From Sternotherus odoratus (lineage: Eukaryota > Chordata > Testudines > Kinosternidae), in contig JAVMKO010000002.1 in assembly GCA_032164245.1 (NCBI GenBank), positions 182,658,920 through 182,722,919 of the forward strand: a stretch of 64,000 nt of DNA, given 5' to 3'. The stretch's first letter is position 1, and every line of letters begins with the position of its first letter. The translations under genes and the position numbers were made by a program. Under the pieces are notes generated by a model. The model was given only the letters and a program-made list of their open reading frames with translations. It was not told the DNA's origin and searched no databases. Of this stretch, positions 37,301-50,100 are shown piece by piece.

Positions 37301-40300
37301 AGAGGTGCCTCTCAGCAAAAACAAGTTAGAGCTGCTCACATTTTGGTGAGCCTGCACATACCTCAAGCCACCTACTGTCTTTGCTCACCCATGGAGAGTC
37401 TTTCCTGGTGTGCAATTTCAGGAACTAATATTACAATAGCAAACATATATTTCTTCAGGTCCCTGTCCTGCAAGCCCTCCTTGCCCAAAACACCCAATGA
37501 ACACAATATGAATTCCCCCTGAAAAGAGCTTCCAGGATTGGGAGCTTATTTATTTATCAATATTACCATGTGCAGTGATTTCATTAAAGGCAAACTCCCA
37601 TCTGCAAACTTCCTGTGAGATACTTACCACACTAGGCAACCAAAGATACAAGGGTTCGCCTCCCTAAAGTATCATAAAATCATACCATTTTATACTAGCT
37701 TGGGCCTGTAAGAGCTAAAAGGCTCAGGCTTGTTAGTTAATCTAAGGGAGAGAAAATTCAGCAAGTCACACTATGCTTGACTAGGGATCCACAGAATTTC
37801 CTAGGCACAAATACCCCTAATAATGGCAAAGTGTATTGCTCTTTCATAGAGTTTCTGCTATAAACAGATACACATATATATAATGAAATGCAATATTATT
37901 ACTGCTTAATTTTTAACTCTGTTTGCTAGTCTAAAGTTGAAAAATAACCAGGACAAACCCAGTCTTTGAAAATTTGTTCCCTTGCATTGAAATTCTCTTC
38001 TTCTTTTTTTTCCTCTATCTCTCTCTTGCTCTCTCTCTTCTCTATGGTATATAAGCACCTGACAACTTGACCGAATACTCAAAATGGGCAAAAATGTTAG
38101 GGCTATTTTGATTCTTTTGCCTTTCCAAAAAAATGTAGGGCAAAAAAGTCTATCTTTCAGGTTTTCATAAGCACAGCAAAAAAACACAATTTATGATTCC
38201 TTCACTGTTCATCATTTAGGTCCCAAGTCAAACAACTTTTATGTACTAAAATGGGGGTAAGGCATGTTTTTTTAAGTGCTGCCCTGAATAGTGATGCTTT
38301 ACTGAATTGAGACTTTAAAAATTAACATTGGCCCACAGTTAACACTCTGTGACATTCTGTATGGGAGTAAGAAATAGAAATGTGATGTTTCAAATACCAC
38401 TCTGTGGTGCCTAGTGGGAAATGTTGACTTTTGAATGGTGACCATTGTGAGAAATCATTGAGATGTGACATTTTCCACGCAGCTGTATTAAATAACAAGA
38501 AATAAAATACATCTGTATAAAAGGAGACTGAAAATTTACAAGTACAGGAATGTGGGGGGTGGGGGGACAAGCAGTACTGAAATAAGTACAGAAACATGGT
38601 AAGGTTAATGAGGAGAAAATTGACTGTATCAATGGTATGTTGGCATTCCATATTTATTTTGCATTAATGGGTTTCATGTCAAATTCTCACAGTTTATAAG
38701 TGTCAACAAGATTTTCTTGTCTGCTATCCTTGTTAGCTCAAATTCAGATCTGCAAATTAAGATGTGTTCTTTCTGTTTCATACATCAACCATCACCTTTA
38801 CTGTTATTCCTGAATCATACTTTCACTAGCAATTTGATGAGGATGGTGCAGCAGACAGAATAGAATGCAGCTTGCTATGCCACAGATATATGTATTGGCT
38901 CAGCAATGCTGAGTGGGGAAAACCTTTTTTTTTTAGTCAGCAAACTAAGCAGATCTGGCTCGAAAGATTTATAAGGTACAGGTCTAGCATCTGGAGTATC
39001 AAACTACTCATGATATTTGGGCTGACACATGGAATAGAAAAAAGGAATATGTTTAAAGGAGTAGGGAACTGCAACAGCCATTTACCAGCAACAACACTAG
39101 TAGTGGAGGCCCTAAAAATGATGTCATTTGTGGATTTTATCAACTTGAGTGTTAGTGTCAGGAAGTGACTTCTCCCCACTCCAGACTGTCTTAACCACCA
39201 CCATCCTTCCACACCTGAGCTATTCCAACTTTCAGGGGATAAGGAGACAGCCCACTGTCCATCTTAATAAAGCAATACCAAGTAAATCACTCCTCTGGGC
39301 ACTGATGGTCACTTTCAGATACTGTAATATATGCTCAGTCCTTCCTGGAAATATTGAGGCTTTTCTTTTGACTCTTTTAAAATGCCAAAGCAATGAAATA
39401 GAAAATTACATGACATTTTTTCAGCTCTCTCACACATTCCCTCTTGCATGTCATGAGCACTTTCTTTGCAGATTCCTCAAAATCTTTGATTCAGCAAACA
39501 GGATCCATATCTTGTGAGAAAATAATTTCACCCTGATGAAATCCGATTAACTATAATCTGCCTTGCCCTCTGCAGAGGAAACAATTGAAATCATTTCTAG
39601 TAAATGTGGAAAAAGCTGGTGCCAAAATGCCAGAAAACATATGGGTTGAGCAAAACTACTGACATTTTTTTATTAACTTTGATGAATTTTGGATCACTGA
39701 GTTCAATGGACTTTGGTCTCAAGTCACTAATCAATGCTGTTAAAAACTGTGGCTCTTGAAAGGAGGAAGGATCCACATTAGAAAACTAGAAATGGGCAAA
39801 CACTATATTTGTGGCATTACAGGTAGGTCTAAAAAGTTTTTAATCTATTGGAATTTACCTGCAGATACATAGCAGATGCCAGACTTCAACCACAAAGAAG
39901 ACCCCATTTTTATGGAACACATAAATAACAAATTGTTATGTCTGGGGGCAGGATGATAAGTGTACCTGTACCATGATTCTGTGCTCTTTTTATTAGTAAT
40001 TGGGGGGGGGAGAAATCAAACTTGGCAACTCCCAGGAGAAAACAGGACATCGTCTATAAAGGCACAGATTTATTTTTAACAGATGTCAGCACTAGACTAC
40101 AGAGCAAAAGACAGAAGCTTGTAACTCCAAAGGAATAATTTAATGCAGTTTGTGTGGAGCCTTGCAGTTCTCTGGGCACTTTTAAAGTTGCCTTGTCTTG
40201 AGTTACATTCTTAATTCTTTAAGTTATAAAAAAAATATTCATTTGCATACTGAATGTTGATACTGGGTCCTTTCCCCTTATTCATTAATGATTCTTACAT
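34338..40300. other. Intronic sequence with an old SINE
   Basis: A minus-strand MIR-like fragment lies at about 34950-35140 (ttattcccatttcatagatg). Nothing else recognisable. A CT-rich tract is at about 38010-38042. Open frames have no family signature. Confidence 0.45.
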
Positions 40301-40393
40301 ATTTCATAGATTCCAAGGCCAGAAAGGACCATTGTGATCATCTAATCTGACCTCCTGTATAACACATGGCATAGAACTTCCTTAAAATAGAGC

Positions 40394-40568
40394 TATTTGG
40401 GCATAAGCTTTTATGGGTAAAAAACCCACTTCGTCAGATGCACTTCTTCAGTGCATCTGAAAAAGCGGGTTCTTCACCCACGATAGTTTATGCCCAAATA
40501 AATCTGTTAGTCTTTAAGGTGACACCAGACTCCTTGTTTTTGTCTAACACAGCTACCCCCTTATACTC
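40394..40568 (+). mobile_element. Palindromic PLE terminus inserted in CR1
   Basis: Two PLE termini lie head to head: tatttgggcataagctttta on the left, tatgcccaaataaatctgtt on the right, with cagatgcacttcttcagtgc near the centre. It ends in gtctaacacagctaccccc. Flanked by a perfect 10-bp duplication aaaatagagc (40384-40393, 40569-40578). No coding sequence. Confidence 0.88.
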
Positions 40569-41061
40569 AAAATAGAGCATATCTTTTAGAAAAACATCCA
40601 GTTTTGATTTAAATATGTCCACCATGAACCTTGGTAAATTGTTGCAATGGTTAATTACCCCCACTGTTAAAAATGCATGCCTTATTTCCAGTCTGAATTT
40701 GTCTGGCTTCAACTTCCAGTCACTGGAACATGTTATATTGTCTCTACTATACTGAAGATCTCACCTTTAAATATTTGTTCCCCATCTAGGTACATATAGA
40801 CTGTACTCAAGTCACCCCTTCACCTTCTCTTTGTTAAACTAAATAGATGAAGATATTTGAGTCCATCGCTATATGGCATGTTTTCTAATTCTTTAATCAT
40901 TCTAATGGCTCTTCTCTGAACTGTCTCCAGTTTCTCAACATCCTCCCTGAATTATGGACACCAGAACTGGACAATATATTCCAGCAGTGGACACACCAGT
41001 GCCAAATACAGAAGTAAAAGAACCTCTCTCCTGCTACTCAAGTGTCTCCTGATTATGCATC

Positions 41062-42115
41062 TGTGACGGTGCTGTTCCTGGTGGGATCCAACTGTGAGTG
41101 TCAGATCAGGACAGATTGCTTCCAAAGGGGCAACTACAGCCCAAAGCTGGGGGTTTTCCACACTAAGGCAAACCAAACCAGATAAACAGAAAAGACTTTG
41201 GTTTCACCCCACTGGCTAACCACAAGTCACACAAGCAATCCCCTTAGGACACTCCAGATTTCCAGTATCACCACCAGCAGCCACCTGTCCTGGGGATCAA
41301 TGGTTATGAAAACCAATGCCCCAAAATAAAGAAAACGGTTCTCCCCAATTCCAAAGAATCAGGCCCCAGACCCAGGTCAATATACAAATCAGATCTTACC
41401 ACAAATCACGCTGTTGCCAATCCTTTAGAATCTAAAATCTAAAGGTTTATTATGCAAGGAAAAAGGTATAGGTGAGGGTTAGGAATGGTTAAAAGAAATC
41501 AATTACATGCAGTAATGGCACATCTCTTGGTTTTGGCTTACAGCAAAGGTAGAATAAGTGCAGGTTTAAATCAAAGTCTTTAGAAAGCATCCCATTTAGG
41601 GATGGGTCAGCACCTTAGTCCAGAGTTCACCTGTGTAGCAAAGTCCATTCAGAGCTGGAAGCAAGACAGGCTGCAGGCTGGAGGTAGAAGACAAAATGGA
41701 GGACGTTCTTCCAGGCTTTATAGACTTCCTCCTGTGGGCGAAGACCCTCCTCCTCCTTATGCAGAGTCTGGTTGCAAACTGAAGGTTCACAGCCACATGG
41801 TTCAATTACCAGACTCTCAATGATTCAGTTTTTGCCCAGGCATGTCCCATTCCTTGGGAGGCTCCTCTCCTCGGGTGTGGACAAAGTTCATTGTGCAGTT
41901 GATGGCCCTTTAATGGGCTCGAGTTAGCACCAGCCTGTCTGAGATTTCACCCAGGAGCCAAGCTTAAGTTTGAAGTACCTTTTATCCAATATCTATAACT
42001 TCAGTTCCAAAATAGATATACACATATGGTCATAGATACCTGTTATGACCCCCTTCACATAATATTTGGTACCCTAATGATCTATATGGTACCAAATTAT
42101 TCCAGTAACGTGACA
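41062..42115 (-). mobile_element. Solo LTR, copy 2, minus orientation
   Basis: This is the same LTR family as 33179-34332, inverted. It has TG..CA ends and a perfect 5-bp duplication GCATC (41057-41061, 42116-42120). The poly(A) signal is at 41446-41451 and the TATA-like box at 41717-41722, both on the minus strand. It is 1054 bp long and has no internal viral genes. It lies inside a CR1, so it is younger than that CR1 copy. Confidence 0.9.
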
Positions 42116-42640
42116 GCATCCGAGGATCACATTAGCTGTTTTGGCTACAGCATTGCACTGGGAGCTCAGGTTCAGCTGATTGTATACTACTATCCCCAAA
42201 ATCTTTTTCAATTAGTCATTTTCCAAGGAGAGAGTTCCCCATCCTACACTCCTTATTCCTAGATATGTATGTTTAATTCAGTTGTGTTTAAACACATATT
42301 ATTTGCGTGCACCCAGCTTACCTAGCAATCCATATCACTCTTTAACAGTGACCTGCCCTCTTCATTATCTGCCAGACCCCAAATCTGTGTCCTCAGAAAA
42401 CTTTGTCAGTGAGGACTTTGTTTTCTTCCAGGTAATTGATAATAATGTTAAATAGTGTAGGGTCAAGAACCAGTCCCTGCAAGACCCCTCTGCAAACACA
42501 CTGATTTGATGACGATTTCCCATGTAACCTGTGATTCCCCATTTTGAGACCTATCAGCCAACTTTTAATCCATTTAATGTGTGCCATGTTAATTTTATAT
42601 CAGTCTAGTATTTTAATCAAAATGTAATGCAGTTCTAGGA

Positions 42641-43413
42641 AGGGGGATAGTTACAAAACATTTAGAAAAACTCTCTTATTGGTTGATGACAGATCAGGAT
42701 CTTCCTTTTTGTTCTGGAAATCCATTTTGTTCAAATAATATATGCAGACTCATATGCTTTTTTTTTTGTAGAATTATTGGGCTATATACTTGTATAAAGA
42801 TGTTCTCTTCAGTATTGAAATACCAATAAAATATGAGTTTAAAAGTCAAAGACAATGCAGTTTCCTAGAATGGATTTACTGCTTCTTTATAGGATGCTAG
42901 AGTAATTTCGTCTGACTGATAATCAATACTCATCCTGATTTTGTTTGCTGTATTCATTATTGTTAAACATTATCTTGAGAAGTGAGTTACAGCTCTACTT
43001 CTTCTAGATTCTGCTCTTGATTAGTGTTGTGTTGCATGTGACTTTTTAAGGACTAGTCATTTTCACAGGACTGTGAGGTATTTGGGTTGTGTTTATTTTT
43101 TTCCGCTTCTGGTTTCATTTTCTTACATTTCTCTAAATTAATCATATAAGCAATTTCCCAGTCAATGTTCCTGAGCTCTCCAAAGCAACTGTGAATTGTA
43201 TTGCCCAACTCTTTTATATTGACTACTTCCTCACCACTTTGAATCATTATCACTTTGCACCACCTCATTGACTGTGTTCTTGCTTCCAAACATTGCTAAA
43301 ATAAACAAAAATGATAATTTTACTGATACTAGTAGAATAACCCTAATCATTTTCTTTCATCTACGACTCATCACAGTAGCTCCAGTATCCAAGTCATTTC
43401 AGTATTTAATAAA
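42641..43413. other. Unassigned sequence between CR1 pieces
   Basis: It may be further degraded LINE sequence, but no motif is readable. A T run is at about 42760. Confidence 0.35.
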
Positions 43414-43500
43414 ATTATAGACTCATAGGACTGGAAGAGACCTCAAGAAGTCTTCTAGTCAGTCCCCTGCATTCAAGATAGGCCTAAGTATTATCTTTAT
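43414..43500 (-). mobile_element. Short CR1 3' end, minus strand
   Basis: Plus-strand words actcataggactggaagaga and cctaagtattatcttt are the complement of the 3' end of the CR1 at 6.2-8.15 kb, so this is a separate, very short 5'-truncated copy of the same subfamily. Confidence 0.8.
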
Positions 43501-43739
43501 TGACGTTCATCATCTCCTCCCCACATCCAACTAAACCATCATCACTGAATTGATCATTTATTGCCACTGTGATCTGAATATATTATTAATTTCAGGATTG
43601 GTACTCCATTGTGCCAGGGGCCTGATTTTGAAAAGTGCACAGTCCTTGTAGCCCTGCTGAAGCTCAGTGGGTGTTTCAGGAAATTCTGAAAATCACATCT
43701 TGATAAGCAGAAATGCAAAAACATTGTCCCTGTCCAAAG

Positions 43740-44290
43740 AAGTTTAACAAACTAAGATCTGCTTATGTAACCATAGTTTTCTTAGAGTCCATGGCAATTA
43801 TGTCTAAAACCTCCCCACTATCAACTTTTAATTTGGTTGTCTCAACCAATTATAGTATTAAAAGTCTTTCCTTCTTGAATCCATGCTGACCTTAGTTAAA
43901 TCATAACATTTTTAGAGAGTGTCTGATTAGCTGTCACTGTCTAAATTGCAGAAATTAGGCTTATATATCAGTAATTTCCCATCTTCTACCTAGTTTCCTT
44001 AAATACCGTATAAGGTTTGTTTTACATCCATCATCACCTCCCTCTTTCCAGGGTGGTTTTGAATACACCACTGAAGGTTCTCCTATTTTTTTTTGCCACT
44101 TCAGAATTCTGGGATGGATTCCATCTGGCCCTAGAGCTTTGTTAGTCTTCAGACATTCTAATATCCTGATCATCTGTCCTGGCATGGTCCTAATTTCCCT
44201 CGGTATTTCTTCTTCCTCTCCTGGGAAATTTAGGTCTGTTTCCAGCATCTGTCCCTCATCCTCCTTTGTGAACACTGAGGCAAATCATAA
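43740..44290 (-). mobile_element. Old CR1-type LINE, 5' part of RT
   Basis: An open frame on the minus strand (43961-44275) encodes an FTKEDEGQ motif, PGEEEE, then LKTNKALGPDGIHPRILK, the conserved start of the CR1 reverse transcriptase. It is more diverged than the neighbouring CR1 and broken downstream. Confidence 0.8.
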
Positions 44291-46260
44291 ATTTAATGTC
44301 TAGTGCTTCCATCAATAAATTACACTAATCTCCTCCTATTGCTTTTTTTATGGACCTCTTGTTTCTCATGTGCAGTGCTTAAAAATGTCTTCCCAATGCT
44401 GTTATATCTGTCCTCTACATTACTGCTTTGGTAACCCTTCTGGTAAGGCACAGGCTTCCCAATGGAGTATATATTTTCTCCCTCTTCCATAAGAGCCCTG
44501 ACACCAAAGAAATATAAATCCTATCATGTGCACTACCTTTTCAGCCATTTCCAATCTTCCATTATCTACCTACTCCCAATTCTGACAGGTAGGACTTGTG
44601 AAAACTGCCCTCATTTGTCTTATGTCCTAGAGTCTAACACCTGGTTTGCAAGACCTCTGAAGTATACATTATACTTCTACACTATCATATTCTAATACGG
44701 ACCTAAACTATTGGCTTCCTCTTAGTTCCTAACACATATGTCAAGAAGCTGTATATGCATATGTCAAGATGCTGTCTTCACTCAGTACTATATTAAAACA
44801 ATAGAAATGGATTTAGCATTCACTAGAGAATACACAAATTCCTTTCCTCCGAGAAACCTGTTGGAAGGGAACATGGAGGAGAAAAAAAATGGGAGAAAAG
44901 CATTTGATTTTCATCAGGTTTTTCTATAAAGGGTGCAGCATTCAATCTCACTTCCCCTCCAAGTCTCTCCTTCCCCATCTTCTGCAAAAAAATAATCAGG
45001 CATTTCAACCCCCAGAATCTGTGACTTTCATGGAATCCCCTCCTAGTAAGATTGAGACATCCCCCTGAAGGCACTATATGTCCATATTAGATTGGGATAT
45101 TCCCTACTCCCCTTTCTGACTACCAGGTGGTGCAAACCAGTGGTGCCATTCTATCAGAGACTACATATGTCACTGTTCCTGGGACTTCCCTCAAATTATA
45201 ATAAGTTCTGAGCATTTTCCTTATGGAGAAGAAAATATTTTTTCTTGCCATGTGGGGGTGGGAATTGGGGTTGGTGGGAGAATAAAGTTCATAACATACT
45301 TGTTCTCATACACTACTCATCCTACCTCTGGCTCACCCTCCTCTCTGTGCACAGATTCCCAAGCACGCCCAAAGAGTTCTCTTCCCTCCACATTAAACAT
45401 GGACGGGGGGATGCTGTTGTGGAGACAGTACGCCACTGATTTGTGTAGAAAGCGAAACATCCCTTCTGTGTGCAGATCTCAAAGTGTGGATGGTGGAGGG
45501 GGAGAGAATACTCCACCCTTCAGTTATTAAGTTCTCTCCACAAACAAAACTACTTGAAATTTTAATTTTTCTCCTTGCCTTTTAAATTCTGACCAGTTGA
45601 ATTGTCTTTTCATAGTTTAAAACTCATGCATTACTCAAGCCATTACCGCACCAGTTCTGCACAGGAGGGGAATAGTTATTTTGTGGTCTGACATTTAAAT
45701 TCTCTGTTTTAATTAAAACCTCTGTTTTAATGTAGACCAATGTAGCAATTACTTTAGATCAGCATTGAAATTCGTAGTCGTATTCAGTTGATTTCCCCCT
45801 TTATCATCTAGAGAAGAATGTTAGCACCTTTCTAATAAAGGCTACATACTTTGTAAAGGTGGATGTCTTTTCCAGCTGCAAACTAATGCATGTATACACA
45901 CCTTAGATGTACCCAAATTCACACATATGAAATCCATAGTAGAAAATCAAGTAATTGCACAGGCATGATTTTCTGCACATGTGTACCCAATTTGTATTTG
46001 CATTAGTGGCTTTTTCTACATTCAAATGCAGGAACAAACATTCGCATGTTTTTTAGGATTAGACTTTTTGAAGAGAGTCCTTGAACTATAGCTTCCTCTC
46101 TCTGCAAACCTCCTGGGCTATTGCTGTGTTTCTCCATCCACTAGAACAACACATGAGACAAAAGGGACAGCGACAATTTGGGTATAGGCAGAGCTATATG
46201 CAGTTATTCTGTCGAGGAATAAATTGCACCCTTGAAAGGAGAGTAGCGCTCCCCCAACGC
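44291..46260. other. Intronic sequence, no gene recognised
   Basis: Possible continuation of LINE-like sequence to about 44650 that I cannot confirm. No exon signature. Confidence 0.35.
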
Positions 46261-46264
46261 AAAG

Positions 46265-47152
46265 AGGCAGAATTCCTCCTCAGAATTGCCAATCGCAATA
46301 GACCAAAAATCCTGAGATTGCTCCTCAAAATCATGAGATTTTTAGAAAAATCAAATAATATTTGTTCTCCCTGTTTACTTTTTACTTTACTCCCCCTACT
46401 CCTCTGCCAGCATATGTATGAGAATTTCAGATTGAAAAGTCAACCTTTATTACAAAAAGTACATCTCTCTCTGGCTGCTCAGATGGAGCCTTCACTTAAA
46501 CTCTCCGTTTCCTATTTCAATCTTGACTCTTTCCATTCCTAGGTTGTTTCCTTTGATAACAAGAAGGAAGCAACACTTCCCAGACTCTTCCCTCCCATCC
46601 TCCACCACCTCCATGTGCCTCTACTTTTCTGTCTGAAACTGGTCAATACTCCTTCTGCCCTGCCTCCCACTGCTCCAGGCCATCCTACACAGCCTCCTCC
46701 TAATTGTCTTTCCCCTTCTCACCCCTCCTTTCTGCCCTCCCATCTCCCTGCACCTCATTCCCATGCTCCTGTTCCCTTCACTCTTCTCATTCACCTTTCA
46801 CAGTGTCTCTTCTACTCCTCACAGTTCCTGTGTCCCTGACTAGCTTCCTGATTCTGAACCACAGAGTGACAGCAATATTGCCTCTGGCCCTGGCTTCAAT
46901 CTCACTGAAAATAGTAGGAGACAGCTGCCAACTTTATTAAGGGTGGCTTTACTTCCACGTGTGGCTTTTGAAGGAAAGGGAAATGGTGACCACCTTGCAA
47001 GCTTCAGCCCCACTGTCAGTGATAGCCGATGGTGGCCATTTTGAATATGGGAAAATTCATGAATTGGAACCCTTTCATCATGTCTGCATGAAACAGGTAA
47101 AAATACACCCTCAAGATACTAGAGTCATGTGAGAATCACAAGAGTTGGCAAG
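46265..47152. repeat. Possible DNA transposon remnant
   Basis: The left end (gaattgccaatcgcaa) and right end (agagttggcaag) are loosely inverted and resemble a sauropsid element with TTGCCAACTC ends. A similar ttggcaactcc word occurs at about 40023. The interior is unassigned and the match is weak. Confidence 0.3.
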
Positions 47153-50100
47153 CCTGCCTCCCTGTGCTTCCACTGGAGTGGTGCAACTCTGTGGTGTTAG
47201 CACATTTGGATCTGTGGTGAAGCCACATACACAGTGACTATCCCTCTTTGATTTCCTCCAGGAAGTATCACATCTTGACCTAATCACAAGATTCCCTTTA
47301 ATTTAAGATTATTCTTCTGACATAAACTCAATCCTTTATGACTTTTACACTAGAGTATTTAGAAAAATAATTGAAAGGGAAGAATAATAGTTCAGCCTAT
47401 GAGAAACTCCACTTCTCCTCACTGTTAGCATCTAATTTTGCCCCATTAAACCCAATATTGTATGCTGAACAAGTCATGGGAATCCACAGGAGAATGTAGA
47501 CATACACACCATTCTATCAACAATATTCCCTTCATTAAAAATGTATGAATCTTCTTTTTCTTTACTCTTGTGGGGGGGGAGGACAGGAGAAGTGAGGGGG
47601 AAGAGTACTTTTCTATTTCCATCCGTCACTTGCAAACATTCCCTCCGAGTTCATTCAGTTAATAAACAATCCTGTCAAAAGCGAACAGATCCATCTTTAA
47701 AAGGTTAAGCCATGTTCAGAAGAAACCCACATACTTTTCAAGAGAAACTTAATCTCTCAGAACATCCTCTAACTTTTCCTGACTTTCCGCAATAAGCTTT
47801 GATCCCATCTAATATCAGTTTCAATGTATCTCATATCAATATCAATTTCAATCTCTATCCTAACACAATCACACTCCTTCACCTGCAGCAGCATTCTGAA
47901 TCAGCAAGAAATGACCTCTCAAGTCAGCATGAAGGATTATTTAAATGAGAGGAGGAAATCTGAGATAACAGTTTAAGATATTAGGCACTACTTTCTGATA
48001 TTTGCTCATTACTGTAAATATAAAAAGTTAATAAAAAAGACAAAGCAATATTGTTATTAAATGATAAATGAAGTTAGAGGAGAATCAAATAGCTAATGTG
48101 TAGTCTATGGACCCAATTTAAAGTTACGCACCATTTACACAGGACTTTTGAATAATTCACTCAAGGGAAAAAGTCCAAAATGTGCTGTCCAATAAAGCAC
48201 AACATTTTACAGTTCATTTAACGTACGGTTCTTTATGCACAAGTGGTCATACCTCCATTATGCATCCAAGGGTGCACAATCACAAAACAAGGTGGACTGT
48301 GACAGAAAGGGGCATGACCTGTTCCAGTACACAAAATCTATGTATTACCAGGACTCATTTTAGCAGAGGGAGAAGTAAAATAGAAGGTGTAAAATGTCAA
48401 GCTGCTTGAATATAGCCTTAATTTACAATAAATGCTCATAACCTGCATACGTTTTGTTCTGAGCTCTATTATGACATTGAAAAAGTAAGTGAGAAAGGAA
48501 TGTAATCTGGTGTAGTAACTGCCACAGGACAGGATGCTTATGCTAACTCTGAGAGAAGAAGTACTGTTACTCTGTTTCATTCAAAAATATTACACTCCTG
48601 ACAATTGGTTACCTGGCATCATACTTGTCTTGTATGTGCCAGTGTTATGTATTTCCAAAGTGGATTAAGCTATCTCAGAAAAGATACTCTTATTCTGGAA
48701 TAAGAGTGTCCACAAGGGAATAGCTACTGCAAAATAGTTTATTCTAAGAAAGCTATTCTCATCAATTTCCCCATATGGACAAACCTTTACTCTAGTATAA
48801 CTCGTGAAATGTGAAATGTGAATCAAAGGAGAATCAAGCCCTGTGTGTGATACCGATGATCAGATTCAAATCTGCACAATGCCAAAATCATGTTTCAGGG
48901 TTTAGATTTTTATTGAAAACCACAGACAAGGTAGACTCCATGAGCCAAAACAAAATGGTAGAAATCTGAAGATAATAGTAACTCATAATTTCACTTTGGG
49001 TCACTGAATTGATATTTTGGGCACTACTGAAACTTGGCTGAGCTAATCATGCTTTTATGTCCCTCACTGCAGCCTGTGTATTAGATTTATTGCTACCAAG
49101 AGCTAAATGTGATGGCACTCCTGTTTCATTGATAAACATGTACAATTAAATTTAAATTTTGGGAGTTCTTTGAATACTTTGAGCCTGATTCACCAGCATG
49201 TTATTCCAGTTTTACACTGGTGAAACAGCACTGAAATCAGTGGAGTTACATAAGTATAAATCCAGTGGTCAGTCAGGCCCATGCTATTTATTTGTTGAGT
49301 TAGCCTTTCTTTTGTTACTTTATTTATGTGCTGTCCCCAGGGCCACACCTTGTTTGAAGTACTTTTCTGAATTTCTGTCAGAAGAAACCCGTCTTCTGTC
49401 AGACTTGACTTGGTATTGTAGTTCAGTACGTCAGAATTTTGCTGATGGGTGATTTTAATATTCATGTGGATACAACTATACTTTGTCTTTTTTCAGTTTT
49501 GATTTAATTAAAGTTACCTATTTGGATCATTTTTGCTTTCAATGACTATTTCATGTCCCTCCTCTTCATCTAATAATTATTGCCCTAGGCAGTTGCTATA
49601 TTCAGTTAGATTGAGTTCTTCTGTTACCAGTTTTGATTTGATGAATCATGTTGTTATTTCAAAACCCAGTAGATGAGGCAGATAATATTCTCAGTAGAGA
49701 TTTGAAAACTTTGGTGTAGACAGTTTCCTCTTATTCCACCTTTTGAATATCCAAATTTTAAGGGTTGTGAAAGCTGCAAATGGTCATCTTTAGTCCAAAT
49801 GAAGGATGAGTAGGTCACAGACCTTGGAGAAGCTTGGAGTATAGAGATTCTTGGTTAGTATGTCAGCATTTCATTATTCCGAGATTTGTCCAGGAGGTAA
49901 AATTTGCCCTGATGTCCTTTTGCATACCGGAGGTAGGTTTCTTAATCAAGAGATTTGCTGAAGATAGGGCATTATATCTAAGACTGTGTAATGATCTCTA
50001 AAAATTTCCCTTGAATAAGATTTCACTATTAAGAGATCTGCGGGTTGGTTAATTTATTTATTTTGCGATTTGTTAAAAACATGCCCATCACAGCATCTGT

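Larger units (their letters stand above)
40301..42640 (-). mobile_element. CR1 LINE 3' part, minus strand, interrupted twice
   Basis: On the minus strand it reads as the end of the CR1 ORF and its 3' UTR. An open stretch at 42393-42587 encodes an RT segment resembling IKSWLIGLKM and an INYLEEN motif in place of the usual FINDLE. The 3' end is at 40301-40380 (gattccaaggccagaaagga on the plus strand). It is split by a 175-bp PLE-terminus insertion (40394-40568) and a solo LTR (41062-42115). Removing each insertion with one copy of its target duplication restores a continuous CR1. Confidence 0.9.

Noticed and set aside
33179..42115. A full endogenous retrovirus between the two LTRs
   Set aside because: The LTRs are in opposite orientation, each has its own different target duplication, and no gag, pol or env signature lies between them.
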